Below, piece after piece: positions 13,315-21,857 of a stretch of 35,624 nt of DNA. Within the stretch, counting starts at the first letter, position 1, and each line of letters opens with the position of its first letter. Source of the DNA: a virus; the IMG/VR virus record IMGVR_UViG_3300025687_000150, positions 1 through 35,624 of that record. One strand, given 5' to 3'. The position numbers were made by a program, and so were the translations under genes. The notes below the pieces were generated by a model, which did not search any database, was not told the DNA's origin, and was given only the letters and a program-made list of their open reading frames with translations.

Positions 13315-14841
13315 TTAGATTGCCTCGTTTGTTGTATAATTTGACATCAACAAACTACCTTCAGGAGGTATTGAAGATGTTGTAAAGTAGATATTAGATC
13401 CTGTGACTGAATAATCTTGAAAAGGTGCGCTAGTTATTGATGTTGCTGGCATTTGAAGTTGACCGTTAACAAAAATAGAAACATTTTTCGCATCAGTAGG
13501 CGAATGATTCAAAGTAAATAATGTGTTAGATCCATCAGCTTGACCTAAATATTCATTAAATACATAGTTTCCGTTTGAGTTTGCTAACGTATAATTTCCG
13601 TTTGCACCAGCATCAGTGGCAGTCAAACCTGTCCCGGCTACAAAAGCTCTTTCGTTTGACAAAGAACCTGTATTTGAAAGCACAAGATAAGAAGCTGTTG
13701 AATCGCCAGATCCCCCAGAGCCTCCGGTACCCACAAAGCTAATAACAGTGTCAACAATGTCGTCAGGTTCAAGCTGAAAACCAAAAGTAATACTATCAGT
13801 AGCTGATAAATTGTAGTCCCTTGTCCCAGCAGTTACTTCTGAAAGAGATCCTGTATGTAATAATTGACCGTTAAGATTAACATCTATTTTATTCGAATCA
13901 TATTGCACAGTTGAAAAGTCTTGGCCTGTTATTATCAAAGGCGAAAGTGCACTATGAGATGAAGTGACAAAATAAGTTGTCTTTTCTCTGCCATTTATTG
14001 ATGCAAGTGTTGAAGCAATTGTAACAGTGTTTGCACCGGTTGTAATTGAAATACCCGAACCTGCTTCTATGACTTTAGCATTTGGTAAAGAACCCGTGGC
14101 AGAAGTGACAACATAATTTGCATTATTATCACCAGATCCTCCTCCAGAACCGCCAGAAGAGCCAGAAGAAATAACTTCTTCTGCCATTTTTCCAACATAA
14201 GCAAAAGCTCTTGCAAATGCAGGAATTTTAGAAGCATCATAATCTTGCAGAAACAAAATACCGTTATAAAGATCAACATTCCAATCGATGTTATCTAGTA
14301 AAGGAATTTCAGATCCTACGCCGCCCCCACCGTCATCTTGATATAATTTTACAATATAAGGATTTGGAGAAGCTTGAGAGAAAAATGGTGGTACTAACTG
14401 TACAGCACCCAAAGATTCATGAACTAGAGCATTATTATTAAAGAATCCGTTACCTGCCCTAGTATTGCTAGTAGAAGATTCATAATCAGAAGGAAATCTA
14501 AACTTATAGGCGTGAGGACCAGATACCTGACTGTCTTCTCCCGTGTCAGTTCCTGCGCCGCCTCCTGTGTCGTTTGCGTCATAAGTTGTTCCAGTAAGAA
14601 CATCTAAAGTAAACTGAATATACTCAACTGTCGAAGGACCGCCGTTTGAAGCACTTTGCAAAAGATATAATGTTCTGGATGGATCATTAGGAATAGTCTC
14701 ACCAAACACAATAGACGTAGCAGTCTGAATGTTTGAACCAATTAATTCTTCACCATCAGTTTTTAAATTTGATGTATGCGCTTTACCTAAAAGTTTTTTC
14801 TGTGCAAAAAAGGTAGCTGATGTATTCGATTTTCCTGCCAT
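13315..14841 (-). CDS. Tail fibre/tip protein with Gly-Ser linkers
   Basis: The start is set at the ATG (MAGKSNTS...), which overlaps the preceding stop as TAATG and has GGAG six bases upstream; a GTG four codons earlier lies on that SD itself. The product has 508 residues. Segments are joined by glycine/serine linkers (SSGSSGGSGGGSGD and GTGGSGGSGD). Two fibre-type segments start with YVVTSATGSLPN and YLVLSNTGSLSN, so they are internal repeats. Two modules with VNLNGQLL...LEPDDIV and VFVNGQLQ-like wording (VSIFVNGQLQ) match the tip module of the 745-residue fibre. It is probably part of the same fibre complex as its two large neighbours. Confidence 0.8.
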   Translation of the reverse strand: MAGKSNTSATFFAQKKLLGKAHTSNLKTDGEELIGSNIQTATSIVFGETIPNDPSRTLYLLQSASNGGPSTVEYIQFTLDVLTGTTYDANDTGGGAGTDTGEDSQVSGPHAYKFRFPSDYESSTSNTRAGNGFFNNNALVHESLGAVQLVPPFFSQASPNPYIVKLYQDDGGGGVGSEIPLLDNIDWNVDLYNGILFLQDYDASKIPAFARAFAYVGKMAEEVISSGSSGGSGGGSGDNNANYVVTSATGSLPNAKVIEAGSGISITTGANTVTIASTLASINGREKTTYFVTSSHSALSPLIITGQDFSTVQYDSNKIDVNLNGQLLHTGSLSEVTAGTRDYNLSATDSITFGFQLEPDDIVDTVISFVGTGGSGGSGDSTASYLVLSNTGSLSNERAFVAGTGLTATDAGANGNYTLANSNGNYVFNEYLGQADGSNTLFTLNHSPTDAKNVSIFVNGQLQMPATSITSAPFQDYSVTGSNIYFTTSSIPPEGSLLMSNYTTNEAI

Positions 14842-17800
14842 TACACGCTCCACGCGACAGAAAGTCTATCTAGATAGCCTGTCCAATCTTCACTAGCAGA
14901 AACCTTTACAACAAAATATTCAGCTCCCGAAGTTGTACCATCTACAGTGAAGCCATTGAAAGTGCAAACATTTGAAGCTCCCGCTCCGTCAATAGTTGCA
15001 TCTAAGTCTCCACTTAAGCATCCGCTTCCATCAGCAAAAGAGAGATCGGATGGTTTCCCTAAATCCATCCAACCTGTCTTTCCCGGAACTTTTACTTCTA
15101 TAAAAATGTTTTTATTAGCTCCAAGCGATGCTGCGTTTGCGCCTGTCTTTCCTACTAAATTAGCGTCTCCATAGGCAGTAATTGTAATACTCGGTCTATC
15201 AGCAGTTGTGTTATTTAAATAAGATCTATAATAATGTCTTTCAGAATTAGTCAAAGAACTATAGTTAACGTTTCCTGCAGGTGATTCAATACCTCCTCCT
15301 TCGTCGTGATTTCTAAAATCACCATTATTCCCTCCGTCTTTTGGAGGTATCAAATAATCATCGTATATTAAAAGACCTGTTGCGTGTTCTGGATAAGTAG
15401 CTTGATCATCCATAGATGTCTGAGAATCCCAATCGTAAGTTCCACCTGAGATATCTGACATTGCTCCGTATGAAGCACTTACTAGTCTATAAGTTTCACC
15501 CGTAAAGTATTCATCTGTGTTTGCATTAGAAGTATCAGAAGGTGTCCAAACCAAAAGATTTGTTGTTGTCTGTGTTGTTATCGTGTGATTTGTCTTGAGT
15601 GGGTGAACAAACGACATTGCTCCAGCACAACTATACGCTGTAGTGTAAGTCCCTGGCAAGGATTTTGATAAAGTAAAATTAATTGTCCCTGTTACATTTA
15701 AGACTTCGTTTTGTGAGTCTGGATTTGTATTTAATGTTTGCAAGCTGTCAGTTGAAGAAACTGTTGTCTTTGTAGAACTCAATCCTGTTCCTTCCTGGAC
15801 TATTTTTGCCCCTGTCGCATTTGTTAAGCTCGTAAAACTAATCGCGGAAGCGCTATCAGAATAAACGTTCTTGTAGATATTACTAATTCTTGTTTCAATG
15901 CTTCCAGATGGTGAAGAGAAATATTTAACGCCACTCAAGTAGTTGAAAGAGTCGTCACCAAAAATAGTAAGATTATTACCAGCTGAACTTAATGCATTCG
16001 CATCATTATCATTAACCCACTCAACATAGTTTGTTTCTCTATCAACGCCGTCAACTGTATGAATAACTCTTGCATAGTTCCACCCATTTCTTTGATCAGC
16101 AGCAACAATTCTATATTTGCTAGTCCTTTGCACCTCTGAATATCTTGGAACTTGATTGTCAAATCTACCAGGGGCCCATTCGCTTAAATCAATAAAACCT
16201 GAGCCATTTGCATTTACATTAGAATCATCAGTTCCTGCGCCTGGAGCTCCAGAACCAACCAAACCCTCAGATCCTGTTATTTCTAGTTCATAAATAACAG
16301 AACCATTAACCTCTAGCTTTAAAGATCCCGTATTAGCATCTGAGAAAGCATTATTAGCATAATCATAACCAGGAGAAACAACATCTTCGTTTAAATCACC
16401 TTCAAAAATCGAAGAACCATTAAATATTCCTCGACGATAATCTGTTCCGCCTGATGGCGCCTCATATAATCCATTAACATCAACTGCAGAAAAACCTGCT
16501 GTCGTTCCAACATCTGAATAACCTGTGATGGATTTTGAGCTTCCAAAACTTAAATTAGCTGTTATTCCAGTGTTGTCTGCATCAATGTTGTCTAAGTCAG
16601 GAACAGGCGTCAGAGTTCCCGTCCCAGCCCCGATATTGACGGTTATCTGATCAACATACCCAGTCCAGCTTGAATCTGCTTCTATTCTTAAGACAACATA
16701 ATCGTTATTAGCAACTCCGACATTTCCAAAGTTTAAATAATTTGTAGCGTTTAAAGAGTTATCAAAACTAATTGTGTAAGCCCCATCGTTATCTTGATAC
16801 TGGTCAATCGTAAATGGCAAAGCTGCATCCATCCATCCAGTAACTTCAGGAATCTTGACAAAAACTCTAAGCCTAGAAGAATTTAATGCTGTTGTGCTTG
16901 GTACAATTGTTGAAGATCCATTAATTGCAATTGATAGATCGTAATGTGTTACTCCATCTAAGTTCTGAAACCATCTGTAAAATGTTCTCTGACCTGATGT
17001 TTGCCCGCTATAATCTGGATTTTCAGAAGGTGCATTGTTTAAAGATCCACCGTCGCTATTGTCTCTAAAATCACCGCTATTTAAAGTATTAGTCGGTGCA
17101 TATAATCGACTATTATAAAACTGTAATCCGTTTGAATGGCCACCATTTGATGCTGTAATAAAAGCTGTGGAATCCCAAACGTTACCAGCATCTACAACTG
17201 AAGCTTGTGTGTCATAAGCACCACTTACAATTCTGTAATTTTCTCTTCTAAAAGTCTCTAAAGTATTTGTAGATGTATTCGTCAAGTTATACATCAAAAT
17301 ACCGGAAGCAGTTGCCTGACCTGAATTTGACAAGTTTGATTTTCTTGGATGCGTAACAGAAACTCCTGCTGTCACTGATCCATCAATAAAATAATTTGCT
17401 GTTATTGTGCTAGAACCGGTCAAGTGTAAAACTTTAGTGTGATCTTCTCCACCTGCAGTGTCAATTGTTGGCTTTGCTTGATTTGATATTGAGAACGAAG
17501 GACTTGATGACAATGTTGCTGTGTTAGAAGTTGGAAATGAAATAGCTGTGTTGTCATAAATGTATTTGTAAGCATTTGTTACTCTAACTTTATATTCGGC
17601 AGATCCGCTCCTAAAGTATTCTACTCCTGAAAGGTGTATACTTCCGCTTCCTTCAAATGTAATTTCATTACCTGCTACAGCCAAAGCATCAGCATTATCA
17701 TCATTTACCCACTCAATATAGTTAGTAACTGTATCAGTTGAACCAATAGTGTGAACTATTCTAGCATAATTCCAGCCATTACGCTGATCATCCGGATCTA

Positions 17801-18863
17801 TTGTATATTCACCTGTTCTATGCTTAAATGTGTTAAAAGCATTACCGTTAGAAAAAGTTCCTGTTGTCGCAGCTGATAAATTAACGAATCCGGAACCGTT
17901 AGCATTGACTTGATTGTCCGTTCCTAGGCCTGAGCCACCAGCTCCCACAGATAAATCTGTTAAATCGATTGATTTTACAACAGAACCATTAACCTCTAAT
18001 TTTAAAGTTCCCTGATCAGCATCTCCGAATGAATCAGCTGGGTAATTTACGTAACCTCCCCCTTGACTATTCGAAGCAACGTCTTGATTTAGTACACCAT
18101 TAATTGTTGTGAGGCCAGCAAAGATTCCTATTCTTTCATTGTTGCCCGAAGTAGCAGGAGCATAACTTTCGTTGACGTCAACAGCACTTCCTATTCCTGC
18201 TGAATTTCCAACTGTAGTGTAAGATGGTGTTGCTAAAGTTTGATCATTACTTGATCCAAATGAAAGAAATGATGTGATACCACTGTCATCTACATCAATA
18301 TCATCAAGTCTGGGAGCTGGAGAAGGAGCAAGAGCTTTAAGAATTTCATTAAATCTATCAATTGCAGTTCCGATATGAGTTTGTGGTGTAAAATCAATAA
18401 ACAATCCATCTGTATAATCACCATCTTCAGCTAAACCAATGGACGACGTCAAAGACGCTCTACCTCCCCCTTCATCGTTTAAGATAAACCCATTACTAGC
18501 TGCAATTGTAGACACTGATGAAACGGATGTTGATCCGGATTCAACAGTAATACTACCGCCTGCTCCTCCAGTAGCATTTATAGTTACTTGACCATTAGAT
18601 TCGCTAGTTATCGTTACGTTAGTGCCAGCAACTAAATAGGATCTCCCGTCAACTAGTTGTGTTAAAGATCCGGATATTCCTTGCAGAAACTGCGCTGAAC
18701 CACTATTAACGGTAGTCGGGCTCGTTCCTGAGCCGCTAGCTATCAAAGTATTTTGTGTAAAGTCAAAAAATAGACTATCTGTGAATATAAATCCACCAGA
18801 CCCATCAGATATTTGCAGTGATCCCCGCGAGCCCGAAGACTCTACGATTCTTACAGCTGTCAT
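14841..18863 (-). CDS. Very large tail fibre with tandem-duplicated ~570-residue module
   Basis: The 1340-residue protein is the largest in the window. Residues 1-183 form an N-terminal fibre segment (SGTSPTTVNSGSAQFLQ and similar strands). The rest is two homologous modules, residues ~184-752 and ~753-1340. Each starts LD(D/N)ID followed by an SFGSS strand, contains LKLEVNGSV, RNGWNYAR(I/V)(I/V)HT and (I/V)EWVNDxxAxAL, and ends W(M)D, then DxWTGY(V/L)D. Module ends resemble carbohydrate-binding or beta-sandwich fibre tips; that is inference. The SD is weak (AGAG about ten bases upstream). The gene sits between the endolysin and a smaller fibre, as expected for a long tail fibre or spike. Confidence 0.8.
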   Translation of the reverse strand: MTAVRIVESSGSRGSLQISDGSGGFIFTDSLFFDFTQNTLIASGSGTSPTTVNSGSAQFLQGISGSLTQLVDGRSYLVAGTNVTITSESNGQVTINATGGAGGSITVESGSTSVSSVSTIAASNGFILNDEGGGRASLTSSIGLAEDGDYTDGLFIDFTPQTHIGTAIDRFNEILKALAPSPAPRLDDIDVDDSGITSFLSFGSSNDQTLATPSYTTVGNSAGIGSAVDVNESYAPATSGNNERIGIFAGLTTINGVLNQDVASNSQGGGYVNYPADSFGDADQGTLKLEVNGSVVKSIDLTDLSVGAGGSGLGTDNQVNANGSGFVNLSAATTGTFSNGNAFNTFKHRTGEYTIDPDDQRNGWNYARIVHTIGSTDTVTNYIEWVNDDNADALAVAGNEITFEGSGSIHLSGVEYFRSGSAEYKVRVTNAYKYIYDNTAISFPTSNTATLSSSPSFSISNQAKPTIDTAGGEDHTKVLHLTGSSTITANYFIDGSVTAGVSVTHPRKSNLSNSGQATASGILMYNLTNTSTNTLETFRRENYRIVSGAYDTQASVVDAGNVWDSTAFITASNGGHSNGLQFYNSRLYAPTNTLNSGDFRDNSDGGSLNNAPSENPDYSGQTSGQRTFYRWFQNLDGVTHYDLSIAINGSSTIVPSTTALNSSRLRVFVKIPEVTGWMDAALPFTIDQYQDNDGAYTISFDNSLNATNYLNFGNVGVANNDYVVLRIEADSSWTGYVDQITVNIGAGTGTLTPVPDLDNIDADNTGITANLSFGSSKSITGYSDVGTTAGFSAVDVNGLYEAPSGGTDYRRGIFNGSSIFEGDLNEDVVSPGYDYANNAFSDANTGSLKLEVNGSVIYELEITGSEGLVGSGAPGAGTDDSNVNANGSGFIDLSEWAPGRFDNQVPRYSEVQRTSKYRIVAADQRNGWNYARVIHTVDGVDRETNYVEWVNDNDANALSSAGNNLTIFGDDSFNYLSGVKYFSSPSGSIETRISNIYKNVYSDSASAISFTSLTNATGAKIVQEGTGLSSTKTTVSSTDSLQTLNTNPDSQNEVLNVTGTINFTLSKSLPGTYTTAYSCAGAMSFVHPLKTNHTITTQTTTNLLVWTPSDTSNANTDEYFTGETYRLVSASYGAMSDISGGTYDWDSQTSMDDQATYPEHATGLLIYDDYLIPPKDGGNNGDFRNHDEGGGIESPAGNVNYSSLTNSERHYYRSYLNNTTADRPSITITAYGDANLVGKTGANAASLGANKNIFIEVKVPGKTGWMDLGKPSDLSFADGSGCLSGDLDATIDGAGASNVCTFNGFTVDGTTSGAEYFVVKVSASEDWTGYLDRLSVAWSV
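14844..18314 (-). repeat. Tandem protein-level duplication inside the large fibre
   Basis: Two copies of a ~570-590-residue module lie end to end (first about 18314-16604, second about 16603-14844). They share landmarks in the same order: LD-ID-D-SGIT/NTGIT, SFGSS, LNxDV, SLKLEVNGSV, NVNANGSGF or similar, DQRNGWNYAR, WVND, YFxS, GWMD and WTGYxD. Divergence at the residue level is large, so this is an old duplication. Confidence 0.8.
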
Positions 18864-18943
18864 ATTTTAAACTCTACTTAAACTTAAACTAAACGAAAAC
18901 ACTTAATAATAAAAAATAAAACTGAAAAATAAAATTAATTTTT

Positions 18944-19837
18944 CTACCTCAACTCATTTAATATACCCTCAATATCTAACCCAGCACAGTCAATTTTCTT
19001 TTTTGAAATATGATAATGACTAACAAATCCGTTAAATCTATTAGCAGCTGCTGCTGTTGAAACTTTGTCTAAAGTTTTACCGTCAGAATCTAGAGGACAT
19101 TTTAGTTGAATTCCCATGCCTTTATGCACTGCTTTATACAATGCTTTAAGAGCTTCGATTTGAATAGGATAAAAGTCTAAGTGATCTTCAAGTGTAGACC
19201 CTTGACATTTAACGCCTCTAACAACCGGACGCTCTCCAAATCCTTTTTTGACGTACCAATCCTGATATTTAGTATAATAAGCATTACTAATTTCAACGCC
19301 TATACTATTACCATTATGATTTCCTGCGTGGTAAGCAATGTGATTTGTATCAAGTAACTGATATATTGTACCATCATTGTCAATACAAAAATGAACAGAT
19401 AAACCTCTTTTACCCAATACTTTTGCGCACGATTCAGAATCTAAACAAGCATCCCAATGTGTTACAAAAAGATTAGGTTTTCTTTCGTCAAAGAAAGGTT
19501 TATATTTACCCGTTGTTTTTAGTCCATCACTTTCAGACCATAAAACAACTTTTTTCCACTCAATGGGAATAAAATTTCCCTTATGAACAATAAAAGCTTC
19601 ATCTTTTTCTTTAATGCTTTTTGGTAAGAAATCATCAATATTTGAAAGTCTTTCCGCATAGATTCTGCGATAAGTTGTTGGTCCACACAAACCGTCAGGA
19701 GTAATTCCTAATTTTTTCTGCCAATCAGCAATTTTTTTAACTAACTTATCATCAAAATCATCTGCGCCAAACCATTCAGGTTCCCAACCAAGCTTAGCTG
19801 CTGAACCTTCGTTATAAAAAACTTTATCTATAGCCAT
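18944..19837 (-). CDS. Endolysin: N-acetylmuramoyl-L-alanine amidase with peptidoglycan-binding domain
   Basis: The 297-residue protein starts with a peptidoglycan-binding domain of the PG_binding_1 type (residues 1-62, with DWQKKLGITPDGLCGPTTY at 38-56). An amidase_2 domain follows. Its zinc site matches T7 lysozyme: His127 (VTHWDA), His276 (HYHISKKKIDC) and Cys284, the last two separated by eight residues as in T7 (His122/Cys130). GNSIGVEI (176-183) is the family core strand. The enzyme cleaves the amide between MurNAc and L-alanine. No signal peptide is present, so export would need a holin, which was not found in this window. The ATG overlaps the nucleotidyltransferase gene by 10 bases; AGAG is the weak SD. 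Confidence 0.88.
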   Translation of the reverse strand: MAIDKVFYNEGSAAKLGWEPEWFGADDFDDKLVKKIADWQKKLGITPDGLCGPTTYRRIYAERLSNIDDFLPKSIKEKDEAFIVHKGNFIPIEWKKVVLWSESDGLKTTGKYKPFFDERKPNLFVTHWDACLDSESCAKVLGKRGLSVHFCIDNDGTIYQLLDTNHIAYHAGNHNGNSIGVEISNAYYTKYQDWYVKKGFGERPVVRGVKCQGSTLEDHLDFYPIQIEALKALYKAVHKGMGIQLKCPLDSDGKTLDKVSTAAAANRFNGFVSHYHISKKKIDCAGLDIEGILNELR

Positions 19838-20595
19838 TTCATTCTTCTCTTTATTGATTCTCTAATTAATTTTCTAAGCTTTGTCTCAGAAAGAGGATCT
19901 AGATCAGCTGCTCCTCTATAATGACTTCTAACTGCAGCAGGATCTACACCAGGAGGAAAAGCTCCAGAAAGTTCTTCTTCACTAAAACCTTCAGATCCTC
20001 TATCAGATTGCATAAGAGCTCTAACTCTAGTACCTGAAATTCCCCCTTGAAATCTTTCAAATCCTGCGAAATCTACATTAGTTGCATATTTTTTAAAATA
20101 TTGATATTTTTTCAAATCGTCAACGCCTGTGTACAGGATAAATTGGTCAGCTGGCCTAGATTCAGCTAACTGCATTAAAACATCGGGTGGTCCACTTCTA
20201 ACTTCTTGAACAGAAACATCTACATTTCCCAAAGAAGAAAAAAGAGAATTAAAATCATTTATCATTCCTGTCATCTCTGCGACTCTTTCCGGGTTTTCTC
20301 TTCCAAACTTTTGTGAATGACAGAAAACGAGATTAACTTTTTTCTGACCTGACAATGAAAACAAATCTGTTAGCGCATCTGTGTATAGGTCTTTTAAAGC
20401 ACTGATCGCTGTTTCGCCCCTGACAGGTAATTCGCCTTTTTTAATTCGATCCTGCATCGAAACTAGAACATAAGTTTCGTCAGCTTTTACAACACCTTCA
20501 GGTGCTTGACTATCCTCGATTGCATTTCTAATCAAAGTGTAATGACCACTCGTCATCGGTTTCATAGCTCCGATCATTACTGTAACTCTACTCAT
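19828..20595 (-). CDS. TxGH nucleotidyltransferase (NMN adenylyl-/cytidylyltransferase-like) with C-terminal LRKLI tag
   Basis: The 255-residue protein has the nucleotidyltransferase signatures GAMKPMTSGH (9-18, TxGH) and ISGTRVR (186-192, the ISxTxxR motif), both used to bind the nucleotide phosphates. The class includes NadM/NadD, CoaD and glycerol-3-phosphate cytidylyltransferase. The order of motifs is closest to NMN adenylyltransferase-like phage proteins, but the substrate is not certain. The C-terminus after residue 230 is a separate tail ending LSETKLRKLIRESIKRR, which matches the tag-like peptide seen elsewhere in the window. An SD of AGGAG eight bases from the ATG and an ATGA overlap with the upstream gene are visible. 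It may regenerate NAD during infection; this is inference. Confidence 0.75.
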   Translation of the reverse strand: MSRVTVMIGAMKPMTSGHYTLIRNAIEDSQAPEGVVKADETYVLVSMQDRIKKGELPVRGETAISALKDLYTDALTDLFSLSGQKKVNLVFCHSQKFGRENPERVAEMTGMINDFNSLFSSLGNVDVSVQEVRSGPPDVLMQLAESRPADQFILYTGVDDLKKYQYFKKYATNVDFAGFERFQGGISGTRVRALMQSDRGSEGFSEEELSGAFPPGVDPAAVRSHYRGAADLDPLSETKLRKLIRESIKRRMKWL

Positions 20596-21068
20596 TTTAA
20601 GTTCTCCTTAACTCGTTGTTGTAGTAAATAAATATATCCTTCTAACTGATTACAGTATGCAGCTAAAAAATCATTAAACCCTAAAGAAAGCATACCGGAA
20701 GATTCCAAAATATTAAAAAACTTTTCTGTGTTATTAATATGCGATTTTACTAATTGTAAAGCTGTCGAAGCAATCATTACAGCATCTTTGTTTGAATTAG
20801 TTGGAATTACTTGCATTTTATCTGCTACAGAATGTGCAATTACTGTAGGACATACTAGATCTTCATCATTAGTTATTCCTAAAATTTTTTCTAATATTCC
20901 GTCTAAAGAATCACCTAACTCTTGATATATCTTACCGTAAAGATTAACATGATCTCCTGAAAACCCTACTCCCTTCGTTAGTATATGTGCAGAATGAAAC
21001 CAATCATGCATTGTTTTAATACAAGCAATGTAATCAGTCATAATAGATTCTATACTCTGATCTTGCAC
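20592..21068 (-). CDS. Dps/ferritin-like protein (GTG start)
   Basis: The 158-residue helical protein has the Dps pattern in its first half: HDWFHSAHILTKG (21-33) then FSGDHVNLY (36-44). His28 and His40 are 12 residues apart, exactly as in E. coli Dps (His51/His63), and D56/E60 follow with the D-x3-E spacing of the ferroxidase centre (one residue shifted). The second half ends FLAAYCNQLEGYIYLLQQR, typical of the last helix. Dps proteins bind DNA and oxidise Fe(II) with H2O2. Whether the site is active, and whether it binds phage or host DNA, is unknown. The start is GTG with AGGAGG five bases upstream, and the gene is first after a terminator. Confidence 0.6.
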   Translation of the reverse strand: MQDQSIESIMTDYIACIKTMHDWFHSAHILTKGVGFSGDHVNLYGKIYQELGDSLDGILEKILGITNDEDLVCPTVIAHSVADKMQVIPTNSNKDAVMIASTALQLVKSHINNTEKFFNILESSGMLSLGFNDFLAAYCNQLEGYIYLLQQRVKENLK

Positions 21069-21114
21069 ACTTCCTCCTTTTAATCATATTATAACTATTC
21101 AACAAAAACAAAAA

Positions 21115-21135
21115 AAGCCCGCTTAAAGCGGGCTT
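21115..21135 (-). terminator. Rho-independent terminator after the ClpP-like gene
   Basis: The stem AGCCCGCT/AGCGGGCT with a 3-base loop, extended by one A-T pair, is followed on the minus strand by TTTTTTGTTTTTG. It lies 26 bases past the stop. The stem core is the same 15-mer as the hairpin at 2295-2313. Confidence 0.92.
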
Positions 21136-21160
21136 GTAATTATTATCTTCATGAGTAAAG

Positions 21161-21763
21161 TTAACAAATTTCCATTTCAACTTTTACTTCCATGCTAAGT
21201 TTAGGAAGTCTAAGATGATTTGCTAAATTAAGTCTTTTAGCTTCTTCTGCTTCAATAAACCAGTCAGCTCTTCCTTTTTCTTGAACCATGTCCCAATAAA
21301 ACTTATCCGGATGCCCGGTATTTCTAGCCATCATTTGATAAACTTTTTCATTTAATCGATTGGCTTCTTCAGCAGAAGATTTTAACTCTTCAACTTTTCC
21401 TAAGGCACCTGAAGAGACATCATGAATCATAATTGTAGCATCTTTATCCATATACCGCATGCCTTCTTCTCCGAAACTAAAAAGAATTGCGCCACACGAC
21501 ATTGCTTTGCCTTCAACAATAGTAGCTACAGGCAATTCTGATTGTTTAATTGCACTAATCATTGCCATTAAAGAATAAACTTGACCACCATAACTGTCAA
21601 TTACAATTGGAATAATTGGTTGACCAGTATTATGTGCTAACCCCATTTGATAAATAAATTCTTTTGCACTATCCTCATCGAACTTATTAACTCTAATAAT
21701 AATTGGAGTTTTTCTCAGTTCTAATTCTTTGATTAAAGGTGAAACTTTTGATTTCCAGAGCAT
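21161..21763 (-). CDS. clpP: ClpP-like serine protease
   Basis: The 200-residue protein has the ClpP/crotonase-like fold signature. The catalytic triad is readable: Ser89 in GKAMSCGA (85-92), His114 in TIMIHD (110-115), and Asp167 in RADWFIEAEEA, which matches the Asp of the E. coli RDRFLSA segment. SYGGQVYSLMAM (57-68) is the conserved GG loop. It has no Clp ATPase beside it, so it would either use host ClpX/ClpA or act alone. Phages also use ClpP-like enzymes as prohead proteases, so that role is open; the absence of a portal or capsid gene nearby argues weakly against it. It is a one-gene unit with SD AAGGAAG and terminators on both sides. Confidence 0.88.
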   Translation of the reverse strand: MLWKSKVSPLIKELELRKTPIIIRVNKFDEDSAKEFIYQMGLAHNTGQPIIPIVIDSYGGQVYSLMAMISAIKQSELPVATIVEGKAMSCGAILFSFGEEGMRYMDKDATIMIHDVSSGALGKVEELKSSAEEANRLNEKVYQMMARNTGHPDKFYWDMVQEKGRADWFIEAEEAKRLNLANHLRLPKLSMEVKVEMEIC

Positions 21764-21809
21764 TAAATCTTCCTTTTTTAATTGTTTAATGTTTATACAT
21801 TATAATAAA

Positions 21810-21836
21810 AAAGAGTGCAATTTACATGCACTCTTT
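21810..21836 (-). terminator. Rho-independent terminator after the RNR gene
   Basis: A 10-bp stem (AAAGAGTGCA/TGCACTCTTT) with a 7-base loop is followed on the minus strand by TTTATTATAATG. It separates the replication/RNR unit from the ClpP-like gene. Confidence 0.85.
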
Positions 21837-21857
21837 AAAGATTATTAATTTAAAATT

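Noticed and set aside
14841-14853. GTG start four codons upstream for the 508-residue fibre
   Set aside because: The GTG overlaps the SD of the ATG that forms a TAATG junction; the ATG is the better start.
21088-21093. TATAAT hexamers right after the terminators (also 21799-21804) and at 24408-24413 as promoters
   Set aside because: No matching -35 at 16-18 bases and no TGN extension; AT-rich intergenic DNA gives such hexamers by chance. Not excluded.
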